From the IMG/VR virus record IMGVR_UViG_3300006790_000023, positions 1 to 51,303 of that record: a stretch of DNA of 51,303 bases; one strand, 5' to 3'. Positions within the stretch are counted from its first letter, which is position 1. Each line of letters starts with the position of its first letter. Below, in pieces: positions 1 to 7,374 of the stretch. Position numbers and translations under genes: made by a program. The stretch comes from a virus. Below the pieces are notes generated by a model. That model saw only the letters and a program-made list of their open reading frames with translations. It ran no database searches and was not told the origin of the DNA.

Positions 1-1
1 A

Positions 2-160
2 AACGATACCAGCACCTCTGGCGGTATTTACATCTCTGATGCAGATTCCTCTGCAGGCCTGACCGGCTACCTGTTTGTTGAGGTTTGCTACATCCAGCCT
101 GATGAAGCTCCGGCTTATGAGGACATGGATGAGTATCTTCCTGCTCGCACTGTCAGCTGA
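2..160 (+). CDS. C-terminal end of a probable virion protein (5' truncated)
   Basis: An open frame runs in from the window edge and stops at TGA 158-160, giving 52 residues. The sequence is rich in Gly, Ser, Asp and aromatic residues and ends in an acidic stretch followed by LPARTVS, which suits the end of a beta-rich structural protein. It lies directly upstream of other virion and tail genes on the same strand. It may be a capsid or head protein, but the fragment is too short to say which. The start lies outside the window. Confidence 0.6.
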   Translation, partial: NDTSTSGGIYISDADSSAGLTGYLFVEVCYIQPDEAPAYEDMDEYLPARTVS

Positions 161-172
161 ATAATGTAAACT

Positions 173-198
173 AAGACCAGGTATTTAAATCTGGTCTT
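173..198 (+). promoter_or_regulatory. 8-bp hairpin ending one base before the next start codon
   Basis: AAGACCAG (173-180) pairs perfectly with CTGGTCTT (191-198) across a 10-base AT loop. The next gene starts at ATG 200, so the hairpin occupies the space where a ribosome binding site would be. It could terminate transcription of the upstream gene weakly (only a short U run follows) or control translation of the downstream one. Confidence 0.5.
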
Positions 199-199
199 T

Positions 200-610
200 A
201 TGCTTTATCAGCACAAAAAAACAGGAGCCCGAGTCAAGGTTGTAAGCGAATGGGATAACGGCGATTGGTTTATGGTCGAAGATCAGGACGGTCGCCTTTA
301 TACCGCTTATAAAACCGAAATCACGCCCGACGAAGATGCCACCAAAAAGGTGAAGACTCTTCAAGTTAAAGACAAAGCTGCGCAGGAAGAGCCACGTACT
401 TTTCCACCAGATAACCGGTTGAATCTCAACGGCGCTACTGCGCAGATGATCGCTGATCATATCAAGGGTATCGGTTTGAAGACAGCGCGGGAGATAAAAG
501 ATCTTCAGATGTCACTATCGGGTGAAAGATTTAATAATCTTGAGCAGCTGCGACAAATCAAAAGAGTTGATTGGGATGCTGTGTTTGCAGCAGACTTAAT
601 CCGTGTTTAA
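200..610 (+). CDS. Hypothetical protein with C-terminal helix-hairpin-helix region
   Basis: 136 residues. The N-terminal ~45 residues look like a small beta-barrel (tandem KV/WFMVED strands). After an acidic, Lys-rich linker, residues ~75-136 read LNLNGATAQMIADHIKGIG then GLKTAREI and a second helical pair, which is the pattern of ComEA-like helix-hairpin-helix DNA-binding units (N-x-A-T-A, then G-I-G-x-K-T-A). The gene lies between virion genes and is closed by a strong terminator, so it may be transcribed with the late genes. A DNA-binding or packaging-related role is inferred only. The start at ATG 200 has no visible ribosome binding site because a hairpin abuts it. Confidence 0.6.
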   Translation: MLYQHKKTGARVKVVSEWDNGDWFMVEDQDGRLYTAYKTEITPDEDATKKVKTLQVKDKAAQEEPRTFPPDNRLNLNGATAQMIADHIKGIGLKTAREIKDLQMSLSGERFNNLEQLRQIKRVDWDAVFAADLIRV

Positions 611-630
611 TTAGGCTTCTATCATTAATG

Positions 631-654
631 CCCCTGGGAGACCAGGGGTTTTTT
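631..654 (+). terminator. Rho-independent terminator
   Basis: CCCCTGG (631-637), loop GAGA, CCAGGGG (642-648), then TTTTTT. This is a perfect 7-bp GC-rich stem with a U tract. It follows the helix-hairpin-helix gene and precedes the M15 peptidase gene. Confidence 0.85.
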
Positions 655-681
655 CGTTTTACAATAAAAATAAAACATAAG

Positions 682-1305
682 ATGGCTGAAAGATCTATTG
701 TTGACATAGGTAAATACCTAAAGAAGTTTGGTTTAGATATTGGTGAAAATCCTGCATTCGGCGGTGTTGGAGGTGGGCACTCTCCTACTGGATACCATCC
801 AAAAGGTCTGGCTATTGACGTAAGAGATTGGCGTCCTGACGTTGCACCGGCATATGCAGGAGGCAAACCCATTCCCTGGAAGCAACGCACGGGTGAACTG
901 AGTTGGCGTGCAAAACAATTAGGTGTATTTAACGAAGCCCTGGGACCAGGCGATAAAGGACATGACACGCATGTGCATTTAGCGCTTGAAGGCAAAAAGT
1001 ATTTAACGGACCAACAGCTTGAGTGGTTGGCTACCGGACGATATAAAACACCGGAAGGCAAATTGACAGATGTCATGCCAGGGGCGCCAACTGTATCATC
1101 TGAAAACCCTGGTTCTGTTAATGAACAAAATGCAAACGCAACTTTATTTGGCGCTTTGCTTAATGCAATGCAACCTAGGCAAAAAACAGTTCAAGAACAA
1201 TTAAAAGAATCTTTACTTGCCAGTGCGATGTCGCCCAGGCGTTCATCTTCTCCTTTGATGCAGGCCATGTACTCTGGCCCGATGGATGAAATTATCTACG
1301 GATAA
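682..1305 (+). CDS. M15-type D,D-peptidase-like protein (virion or tail hydrolase)
   Basis: 207 residues from ATG 682; longer upstream starts would run through the terminator at 631-654. The N-terminal half shows zinc-peptidase features of the M15/D-Ala-D-Ala carboxypeptidase-like fold: GGGHSPTGYHPKGLAIDV supplies a His and an Asp ligand, and HDTHVHLAL near residue 105 supplies the HxH motif. Such enzymes cut peptide crosslinks of peptidoglycan. The C-terminal ~70 residues are low-complexity, Gln/Ser/Met-rich and probably a virion anchor. The gene sits among structural genes, so a role in local cell-wall opening at infection is more likely than in lysis. Confidence 0.65.
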   Translation: MAERSIVDIGKYLKKFGLDIGENPAFGGVGGGHSPTGYHPKGLAIDVRDWRPDVAPAYAGGKPIPWKQRTGELSWRAKQLGVFNEALGPGDKGHDTHVHLALEGKKYLTDQQLEWLATGRYKTPEGKLTDVMPGAPTVSSENPGSVNEQNANATLFGALLNAMQPRQKTVQEQLKESLLASAMSPRRSSSPLMQAMYSGPMDEIIYG

Positions 1306-1342
1306 CTAGCGTTTATAATTGATAACATAACGGAAATAGACT

Positions 1343-1804
1343 GTGCAGCTGTCTGATTTTGACAAAAGCAGGGTCCGGTATCACCTGGGCTACTTCACGG
1401 TTTCCGTGCCAGCGGGCGACTATGCTCGCTTGGAAGAGGCCATGAATACGGTCCCAGATTCGTATTTTTACGATAAGATCATTATTCAGATTGGTCGCTG
1501 TGATACTGCTGAGAAGAAGACAGAGGTTGCGACTTCTCCTTCCACTCGCCTTGAGAGTATTGCTGGTGATGTGGATCGTACGATTCGCTCTAGCAACGCT
1601 AAGGAGGCGCTTAAGGTCTGGGATGAGATTTATCTCTATGAGACCAACCGTTTAGCCGGTATCCTTTACGTTCCAAACTACAAGGATCCGTTCCAGGCTC
1701 GTTACCGTTACGAACGCTCTGGTGCCGAATTCATCCAGGCATTACCTGGTCCCGCCGACACAGCTGTTGGTTCTCGTCTTTATTTACATGAGGTTTGGAG
1801 GTAG
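1343..1804 (+). CDS. Hypothetical phage protein, probable virion component
   Basis: 153 residues from GTG 1343, preceded by GGAA about nine bases upstream and by a TATAAT box at 1314-1319. The protein is mixed alpha/beta without signal peptide or membrane segment. The region from residue ~70 (RLESIAGDVDRTIRSS) is helical, and the end (YRYERSGAEFIQ) is tyrosine-rich. It lies two bases before the next gene, so the two are probably co-translated. I do not recognise the family; a head-tail connector or neck role is only suggested by position. Confidence 0.6.
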   Translation: MQLSDFDKSRVRYHLGYFTVSVPAGDYARLEEAMNTVPDSYFYDKIIIQIGRCDTAEKKTEVATSPSTRLESIAGDVDRTIRSSNAKEALKVWDEIYLYETNRLAGILYVPNYKDPFQARYRYERSGAEFIQALPGPADTAVGSRLYLHEVWR

Positions 1805-1806
1805 TT

Positions 1807-2622
1807 ATGGCAATTCCTGGCGGAATGATGGACCGTGTTATTCAGGCACGCAAACAACAGCCTGGCTATAACCCGAATATTCTTGGTCCCCTTGGTCAAC
1901 TTATGACTGGTGTAGGGAATTTAATTCAAGGACGCCCTTACGGAACCAGCTTTACTGGAGTCGGTAACATCCCTCCTAGTGCCAGGGGGGAATCTTATCG
2001 TCGTGCCGAATTGCGCCTGGCAGATGCAGCACGCCCCGGCGGAGGAGGCGGTGGCGGTGGTAATGCCGGTTACTCCGTGACTCCCTTTTCTTTTCCCGCA
2101 GCAGAACGTGCTTACCAGTCAGATAAAGCGGCTATTGCTCAACAAGTAGCTAAGGATCCGCGTTTATCTCAGTACGAGCGTGATAGTGCAGCAGCCGTAG
2201 CTTCTGGCGATCAAGCCAGGATGGATGCTGTGCGTGACCAGGGGATGGCAATCTGGGCGCAGAAAAATCCAGAATTAGCCAAGAAAGTAAAACCCGGCCA
2301 GGTTGGCTACGAAGCGATTCAGAGAGCCTTGTACCCAGGGGGCGCTCCTCTTCCTGCACTCCCCGCTGAATCAGAAGCAATGCTTAATGCGATTGCGCCA
2401 GTCGATGCCACAGGTATTCGTCCCGATGTAACGCCAATGCCTGGACAACTGCCTGCATTCGGTACTGCATCTGATGCAATGTATCAAGCAGTTATTGGCA
2501 ATGGTGCAGCCTTTACTCCAATGCCACAACAACAAGCTTTTATGACTCCTCAGTTACAAGCGCAAGAACTTGCTGAAGCAGAAAAACAAGCAATGCTTGC
2601 ACGTATTTTTGCCCAAAAATAA
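1807..2622 (+). CDS. Hypothetical virion-associated protein, Gly/Pro/Ala-rich
   Basis: 271 residues from ATG 1807, which follows a strong GGAGGT site at 1796-1801; this decides the start over an in-frame TTG at 1795. The N-terminus is Gly/Pro-rich, a run of eight glycines lies near residue 80, and the middle is helical and Gln/Ala-rich. There is no membrane segment or catalytic motif. Low-complexity proteins of this sort are common among phage internal or minor virion proteins. It is the second gene of a pair with the 153-residue protein. Confidence 0.6.
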   Translation: MAIPGGMMDRVIQARKQQPGYNPNILGPLGQLMTGVGNLIQGRPYGTSFTGVGNIPPSARGESYRRAELRLADAARPGGGGGGGGNAGYSVTPFSFPAAERAYQSDKAAIAQQVAKDPRLSQYERDSAAAVASGDQARMDAVRDQGMAIWAQKNPELAKKVKPGQVGYEAIQRALYPGGAPLPALPAESEAMLNAIAPVDATGIRPDVTPMPGQLPAFGTASDAMYQAVIGNGAAFTPMPQQQAFMTPQLQAQELAEAEKQAMLARIFAQK

Positions 2623-2708
2623 TATACTTGGCGTTGCTTAGCATGTAAGTCCAACCAGCTGGATACGAATCTTTGATTCACGGAGGCCAGTGTTGTTGCT
2701 TTAAACCA

Positions 2709-2831
2709 ATGATTCTCTGCCCTAATTTTGTTAAACGCACCCTTGCGTACCTGGCTACAACCCTGGCGCTACAAACCATTTTTGTTCCTGGTCTCAAGGC
2801 AAGTTCAAATTGGGTAGGAGAACAAAGCTAA
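2709..2831 (+). CDS. Small ORF with signal-peptide-like sequence
   Basis: A 40-residue frame starts at ATG 2709 and stops at TAA 2829-2831, eight bases before the tail-lysozyme start. It reads as a basic N-terminus (VKR), a hydrophobic core (TLAYLATTLALQTIFVPG) and a possible LKA cleavage site, ending in a short polar tail. It occupies otherwise empty sequence (2623-2838). It could be a real secreted or membrane microprotein, a leader peptide for the lysozyme gene, or a relict signal peptide now out of frame with it. A TAGGAG site near 2815 lies just before its stop. Confidence 0.4.
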   Translation: MILCPNFVKRTLAYLATTLALQTIFVPGLKASSNWVGEQS

Positions 2832-2838
2832 TGCAGCC

Positions 2839-3513
2839 ATGTCGTTAGATCCCAACGCTCTTATTGTTGCCAAGCGCATGCAAGCGGCTGGGTATTCACG
2901 CGGTCAAATCGCAGGCGCCCTTGGTAATTTCCAGCTGGAATCCGGCTTCAATCCTCGCATCAATGAGGGTGGTAAGGTTGGCGCACCCTTAGGTGTAGGT
3001 GGTTTTGGCTTAGCGCAGTGGACGGGTGGGCGTCAAAATGCTTTGATTAACTTTGCCAAACAAAAAGGACTAGATCCTGGCAGCGTTGAAGCACAAGCCG
3101 ACTTTCTTATCCATGAGCTTCAAGGGCCAGAGAAAGCTGCTGGACAATCGTTGCGTGGTGCTGTTTCCCCAGAAGAGGCGGCAAGGCGTTTCGTTACCGA
3201 TTACGAGCGTGCAGGCATCCCTAAAACGGAAGCTCGCCAAAAAGCTGCCAGAGCAATTTATGAAAAACTCGGCACTCTAGATCAACCCACACAACAGGCC
3301 GCATCTAGATCACTCATTGATCCACAAAGCTTACTTGCTGCGTTTACAGGAGAACTGCTTTTGAATTCTCCTGCATTACAAGGTTCTGTGCTGAACCTTG
3401 CAATGAAACAAATGTCACCTGTACAGCGTGATGCGTTTTCTGCCCAATCTTTAACACCAGTTAGTCCTTATCTATCGGCATTAACTAGCACCGCTCGATT
3501 GCCAGGATTATAA
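2839..3513 (+). CDS. Phage tail lysozyme (Phage_lysozyme2-like)
   Basis: 224 residues from ATG 2839. Residues ~10-145 match the phage tail lysozyme pattern: AAGYSRGQIAGALGNFQLES with the putative catalytic Glu in LES, then GVGGFGLAQW, then the helical FLIHEL and ARRFVTDYERAG segments. Enzymes of this family cleave the glycan strands of peptidoglycan and are carried on virions. The C-terminal 80 residues are helical and Leu/Ser-rich, without a known domain. The gene is in the structural block, so it is likely an entry enzyme rather than the holin-dependent endolysin. Confidence 0.75.
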   Translation: MSLDPNALIVAKRMQAAGYSRGQIAGALGNFQLESGFNPRINEGGKVGAPLGVGGFGLAQWTGGRQNALINFAKQKGLDPGSVEAQADFLIHELQGPEKAAGQSLRGAVSPEEAARRFVTDYERAGIPKTEARQKAARAIYEKLGTLDQPTQQAASRSLIDPQSLLAAFTGELLLNSPALQGSVLNLAMKQMSPVQRDAFSAQSLTPVSPYLSALTSTARLPGL

Positions 3514-3538
3514 TAAATAAAAAACAAGGTATAGAACA

Positions 3539-4318
3539 TTGTCGTCAACCTCTACAAACAAGCAGCCGCTGCTGGTTGATCGTCCGTTATTCGACTCCGT
3601 TCGAGTAACAACGCAGACTGTTGGCAGTGCAGCATCCAATACCTTATTTGTTCAGGGTGGACAAGCGCCGTCCATCCTGGTTGACATGGACGCTGAATTA
3701 AGCGAAGACAATAACAATGGCGGGGTTGTAGATTCTATTACTATTGCCCGCAATGACTTTCACCGTGACCCAGATTACACAGTTAACGTTTCGACTTCTG
3801 GCACTGTTATATCTCTTGTCAGTGGTCAGATTGTTTTTATTTCTGCCACTGGGGTCTTAGGCACTGCTGCAGAGAGTGGCTATGGTTATTACACATATAC
3901 CGGCGCAACAACTCTCACAGGTGTTAATACTTCTCTAATTTATTCAGGCGGTACATCGAGCGGATTTACTTACAACGGTTCTGCATATGGCTATAAACCA
4001 GCCGTAACTTTTGTGTTTTACCAGACTCGTGGAACAACAACCCCAGTTCCAGCATCTGGTGATTATCGAGTTCTTTTTGCAAAGACTGTACCCGCAAACA
4101 GCGGCATAGTTGATTGCTCCGATGTCATGCCTCAACTTGCTACTCCCACAGTTCAAGCAGGCAATACTAATGGCCTTGGTGCCAGCGCCCCACTCCGAAA
4201 CAAAGGAATCTACCTGGAACGTGGCGATCGTATTTACGTTGGGGTTTTCCCTGATGGCGCTAATATTTCCGGCTATACCCCTGGCGTTCACATTACGGCA
4301 CAAGGCGGCTTCTTCTGA
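3539..4318 (+). CDS. Virion structural protein (beta-rich)
   Basis: 259 residues from TTG 3539, with AAGG nine bases upstream. The product starts MSSTSTNKQPLLVDRPLFDS and is dominated by Ser, Thr, Gly and Val in alternating strands, with no enzyme motif. The C-terminal part has GIYLERGDRIYVGVFP, the type of jelly-roll strand pair seen in tail and fibre proteins. It is followed two bases later by the 520-residue virion protein gene, and the two probably form one transcript. The exact virion location is not known. Confidence 0.65.
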   Translation: MSSTSTNKQPLLVDRPLFDSVRVTTQTVGSAASNTLFVQGGQAPSILVDMDAELSEDNNNGGVVDSITIARNDFHRDPDYTVNVSTSGTVISLVSGQIVFISATGVLGTAAESGYGYYTYTGATTLTGVNTSLIYSGGTSSGFTYNGSAYGYKPAVTFVFYQTRGTTTPVPASGDYRVLFAKTVPANSGIVDCSDVMPQLATPTVQAGNTNGLGASAPLRNKGIYLERGDRIYVGVFPDGANISGYTPGVHITAQGGFF

Positions 4319-4320
4319 TT

Positions 4321-5883
4321 ATGGCCAAAAAGAGTGGTAGCTCTTTTGGAAATTTCAGTAGGAAAGAAGTTTTTATTCCTCGTGCTGTAAAGCCAATTAC
4401 GACTGAGTTTTCAAAAGGCTCTGTCCCAGATTCTATCTATACAGTTAACCGAGAAGCGGCATGGTCTCGTTGGCGCAGAGGGTATGAACTTGCGACCGCT
4501 GCTTTTTATGATAACTCTTACGATTATCCTTTTACTTATACAATACCCTTACCACCAGGGCTACCACCCTCCAATGGAAATCAGCCTAAGATTCCTGGGG
4601 TCTTTAAAGGCTTTCCAACTAAAAACAAGGAATTTGGAATGCATTGGGCTGGCGTACGTGTTGCCGGTAGCTTGCGTTTAGACAACATAGAAGATACAAG
4701 TGGAACACCCGCTTCAATCGCCTCTGTTACAGAGGATGATAGCTTCTGGTACGTACAACTTTCTGGTTCATGGAGCGCCCTTAATCCTTTGCCACCTCCA
4801 CTATATGTACCGATTCCAGGAGTTCCAGGAGGCCTAAAGGCTATTAACGGAGAAATCCTAGAAGATAGAATTATCAGCGCAGGTGGGGTGCCTATTGATC
4901 GGAATACAATTAATCCGGCGACACAAAAAAGATATGGTTATGTATCTGCTGTTCTTGTAGATACAGATCCATTCAATGGGATTCTTAAGTTACAAAAGGC
5001 CGGTTCGGTTGAAGCCACTCCCGATAGAACTTTAGTGACGCCTGCCACTAAACCTCCAGATGTGAGCCGCTTTTTAATGACGGGAACACGATATTGCTGT
5101 TCTTGTCAAGACTTCAATAGAAGGGATTACGCATTTGTTTCTTCTTTGAACAAAGTATCAAATTCGCTAAAAAGTAAATTCCCGAGAACAAACATTGCTG
5201 TTTTAAAGCCAGGACGTTACGAAGTATTGACAGAAAATGGTGTCGTCAATAATGCGGCAATGACTAGCGCAACAACAAACAGAGATATGCGGATTATCTC
5301 GCCTGCTCCTGAATATAACGTTCCGCCAACTATTACTCCAACTACATCAACAAAAACAGGCGCAAACAGAGATAATCCAGGTGTTTTTAGAGACTTTGGT
5401 TCAATGTATTTAAGAAGCACAACAGACCCATCTTTACCTGGCGCAAAGTCAGAAGGAATGCCTTCTTACGGTGATTACGCAGCAGAAGGAAATGTAATTG
5501 TATCCCTTACCGATACATGGACACCTCTACTAGATGAGATGCGTTACTGCAAACATATCTATGCGATGAAATATGAAGAAGGTGTATTTCCTCCAGAGCC
5601 TTCTGATTTTCCCGTTGGAATAGAAAGCATGGCGGCTTGGGAACAAGACCTTGTCCAAAAAACAGAAAGCGATCAACTCGAAGCAAGAGCAGCAAATCAA
5701 CAAAGAATTTCTTTGTCCTTGATGGATGTACCTCCTTACAATTGTCAGGCTCCAATGATGATGCCAATGATGCAGAAGCTATTCAATGTTCCCTCTACTT
5801 TTATCAAGATGGCCGGGTTCACCATGTTTGACAAGAGCGGCAATACGTATATACCAGCATCTGGCGAGCTGCCCTCTTCTTAA
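4321..5883 (+). CDS. Virion structural protein with a split SWIM-like cysteine/histidine motif
   Basis: 520 residues from ATG 4321. The sequence is aromatic- and proline-rich with long beta stretches, as expected of a phage structural protein. Near residue 258 it has RYCCSCQDFNRRD and near residue 409 YCKHIYAMKYEEG. Together these make CxC...CxH, the signature of SWIM zinc fingers, where the second half is usually followed by a helix as here. The usual gap is short, but here about 150 residues intervene. The protein ends with a Met-rich segment. Function unknown; a zinc-stabilised virion protein is my inference. Confidence 0.65.
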   Translation: MAKKSGSSFGNFSRKEVFIPRAVKPITTEFSKGSVPDSIYTVNREAAWSRWRRGYELATAAFYDNSYDYPFTYTIPLPPGLPPSNGNQPKIPGVFKGFPTKNKEFGMHWAGVRVAGSLRLDNIEDTSGTPASIASVTEDDSFWYVQLSGSWSALNPLPPPLYVPIPGVPGGLKAINGEILEDRIISAGGVPIDRNTINPATQKRYGYVSAVLVDTDPFNGILKLQKAGSVEATPDRTLVTPATKPPDVSRFLMTGTRYCCSCQDFNRRDYAFVSSLNKVSNSLKSKFPRTNIAVLKPGRYEVLTENGVVNNAAMTSATTNRDMRIISPAPEYNVPPTITPTTSTKTGANRDNPGVFRDFGSMYLRSTTDPSLPGAKSEGMPSYGDYAAEGNVIVSLTDTWTPLLDEMRYCKHIYAMKYEEGVFPPEPSDFPVGIESMAAWEQDLVQKTESDQLEARAANQQRISLSLMDVPPYNCQAPMMMPMMQKLFNVPSTFIKMAGFTMFDKSGNTYIPASGELPSS

Positions 5884-5948
5884 AATGTAAAGATGAATTG
5901 ACCGTCAGTAAGCGTTAGAGTTAAAATTAACTATAATTTTTGATTATA

Positions 5949-6191
5949 ATGGCAGCGCCAGATGAGTTAGAACCCAAGTTTGGGGACGTTGTTGAATCTA
6001 ATTTTATTTATTCTGAACAACAGTTTGGCAAAAGAATTTACGGAGAAAGCACTGTTTCCTATAGGGGTTCGCCAACTGTTTACCATGTTGGTGATGTAGT
6101 ACATCTTCCGTATGTGTCCGGAGAGGTTTCAACCATAGAAGCGATAGGCCTGGCCTGGGAGGCATATGCCAGTGGAATCCCGCCAGCTTAA
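5949..6191 (+). CDS. Small hypothetical protein following the virion gene
   Basis: 80 residues from ATG 5949; an in-frame TTG at 5940 would add three residues. The product is acidic and beta-rich (YHVGDVVHLPYVSGEV) and lacks membrane segments. There is no ribosome binding site, and the start lies inside a TATAATG sequence, with a second TATAAT at 5931-5936, so a promoter very close to the start or a leaderless transcript is possible. I do not recognise the family. Confidence 0.55.
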   Translation: MAAPDELEPKFGDVVESNFIYSEQQFGKRIYGESTVSYRGSPTVYHVGDVVHLPYVSGEVSTIEAIGLAWEAYASGIPPA

Positions 6192-6301
6192 TATAATGTA
6201 AACTTATATTAGTCCCGTTGGACTGATTAAGAATTCCTTTAGCACTGGCGCGTGGGCCACACGTTTGTTTAGGTTGCGGTTAACTTCATCCCATACGACT
6301 C

Positions 6302-6724
6302 ATGACACATCAGCCCCCTTTGGACCAGCGAATAGTAGATGAGTATTTTCGCTTGGCTTCTGGCAAAAGAACAAAAGCAATTGCGTGGCTTTATGCCATG
6401 GTTGCAACCTATGGTTTGAAACCAGAAGAACTCCTGGGTTTTGCGTGGCAACCAGATTTTTCTATTTCTGTACCCAGCAAAAAAAGAGCAGTTCATCCAT
6501 TTCATCCACAGTGGGTTTCTTTATTTGGTTTAAAAGAAAAGCAGCCCCGTAAAATACAGGACTGCTGGAATCTAGTTTCCTTAGCACTTTATGAAGCAAT
6601 GGCTTTTCAAGACGTGGAATTAAACATCACGGATTTAATTCTTGGTCATAGGCTTCGTAAAAACCACTACCGCGATCTCAAGCAGCGACGGGCATCATCC
6701 CCTGCTTTTGCAGGTGTTTCCTGA
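6302..6724 (+). CDS. Tyrosine-recombinase-like catalytic fragment (probable integrase remnant)
   Basis: 140 residues. Residues ~25-75 resemble the first catalytic box of tyrosine recombinases: LYAMVATYGLKPEELLGFAW, normally AT-G-L-R-P-x-E-L, followed by a strand, a Lys-containing turn (SVPSKKRAVHP) and PQWV. The expected box I Arg is Lys. ILGHRLRKNHYRDL could be a worn LGH box, but no HxxR pair and no clear catalytic Tyr are seen, and the N-terminal DNA-binding domain is missing (a full integrase is over 300 residues). It overlaps convergently with an excisionase-like gene, which fits a decayed lysogeny module. It may instead be an unrelated helical protein. Confidence 0.5.
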   Translation: MTHQPPLDQRIVDEYFRLASGKRTKAIAWLYAMVATYGLKPEELLGFAWQPDFSISVPSKKRAVHPFHPQWVSLFGLKEKQPRKIQDCWNLVSLALYEAMAFQDVELNITDLILGHRLRKNHYRDLKQRRASSPAFAGVS

Positions 6725-6896
6725 CCGCCTTTACATTCCAACGATAGCTATCGCGGGAACGCGTTTCCGGAAAGGCGGCAAAGTGTGGACCCAGTTTCAA
6801 AGTACCGTCATCGCGATACTTAAAAAGAGTCTTGCGGTCGATCCCAAGAAGCTCTTCAACTTGTTGGGCTGAGACCCAGCCTGGATGCTTAGCCAT
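6678..6896 (-). CDS. Excisionase-like helix-turn-helix DNA-binding protein
   Basis: 72 residues. WVSAQQVEELLGIDRKTLFKYRDDG is a MerR/excisionase-type helix-turn-helix, followed by a wing (SRDSYRWNVKAVRKHL). Proteins of this size and shape act as Xis or as small transcription regulators. It overlaps the integrase-like frame tail to tail by 47 bases, and its promoter region (6897-7032) holds two TATTGAC repeats one helical turn apart that could bind it. The final residues may be fraying because of the overlap. Confidence 0.65.
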   Translation of the reverse strand: MAKHPGWVSAQQVEELLGIDRKTLFKYRDDGTLKLGPHFAAFPETRSRDSYRWNVKAVRKHLQKQGMMPVAA

Positions 6897-6932
6897 TGGA
6901 CTGGCATTGATTACTCATATACCTTACCTCTC

Positions 6933-6950
6933 GTCAATAGGCTGTCAATA
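6933..6950 (-). promoter_or_regulatory. Paired TATTGAC repeats upstream of the excisionase-like gene
   Basis: On the minus strand TATTGAC occurs at 6950-6944 and again at 6939-6933, 11 bases apart, which is one helical turn. The first copy is part of TTGACA, a -35-like box. The pair lies in the 136-base divergent spacer between the excisionase-like gene and the HNH gene, and could be a promoter with an operator. Confidence 0.4.
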
Positions 6951-7032
6951 CGTTTAATTAAAATTTAATCTGTTTGTTTAAGCCAGGAAATTGTGTGGGG
7001 AAATTAAAATAAATTAACGGCAATTAAATAGC

Positions 7033-7374
7033 ATGTTTTGCAACGAGCACGAGCCCCTCGCCCTGCTAGTTGAATTAACACCAAAACTTGCAAAGAAAAG
7101 ATTCAGAGAAAGTATATATCAAGCATGGAATCATAAATGTGGTTACTGTGGAGACGGCGCAACAAGCCTGGACCATATCATCCCAAGATTTAAATCCGGC
7201 TCGTCAAATCGGCACAATCTTATTCCTTGTTGTAGACGCTGCAATGCTCACAAAGGATCAGAAGACATGAAAAGCTGGTTTAAGCGACAATCCTTCTTTT
7301 CAGTTGAAACTCTTGATAGGATTGAATCCTGGATAAAACAAGAAGCTACTTTTATTTTTGGTGATTACTCATGA
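7033..7374 (+). CDS. HNH endonuclease
   Basis: 113 residues. CGYCGDGATSLDHIIPRF gives a CxxC pair and the DH of the HNH core; RHNLIPCCRRCNAHKGS supplies the Asn and the second CxxC followed by N-x-x-K-G. This is the McrA-like HNH layout with a structural zinc. The gene overlaps the next by four bases (ATGA). Free-standing HNH enzymes are frequent in phages as homing endonucleases or as packaging nickases; there is no terminase nearby, so a homing element is more likely. Confidence 0.85.
   Translation: MFCNEHEPLALLVELTPKLAKKRFRESIYQAWNHKCGYCGDGATSLDHIIPRFKSGSSNRHNLIPCCRRCNAHKGSEDMKSWFKRQSFFSVETLDRIESWIKQEATFIFGDYS

Noticed and set aside
558-1076. 172-residue minus-strand open frame opposite the M15 peptidase gene
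   Set aside because: It lies wholly on the antisense of a gene with catalytic motifs and has shadow-like composition (many Ser, Pro, Cys).
3944-4303. 119-residue minus-strand frame inside the structural gene at 3539-4318
   Set aside because: Antisense shadow of a convincing structural protein; high Cys and Ile content and no ribosome binding site.
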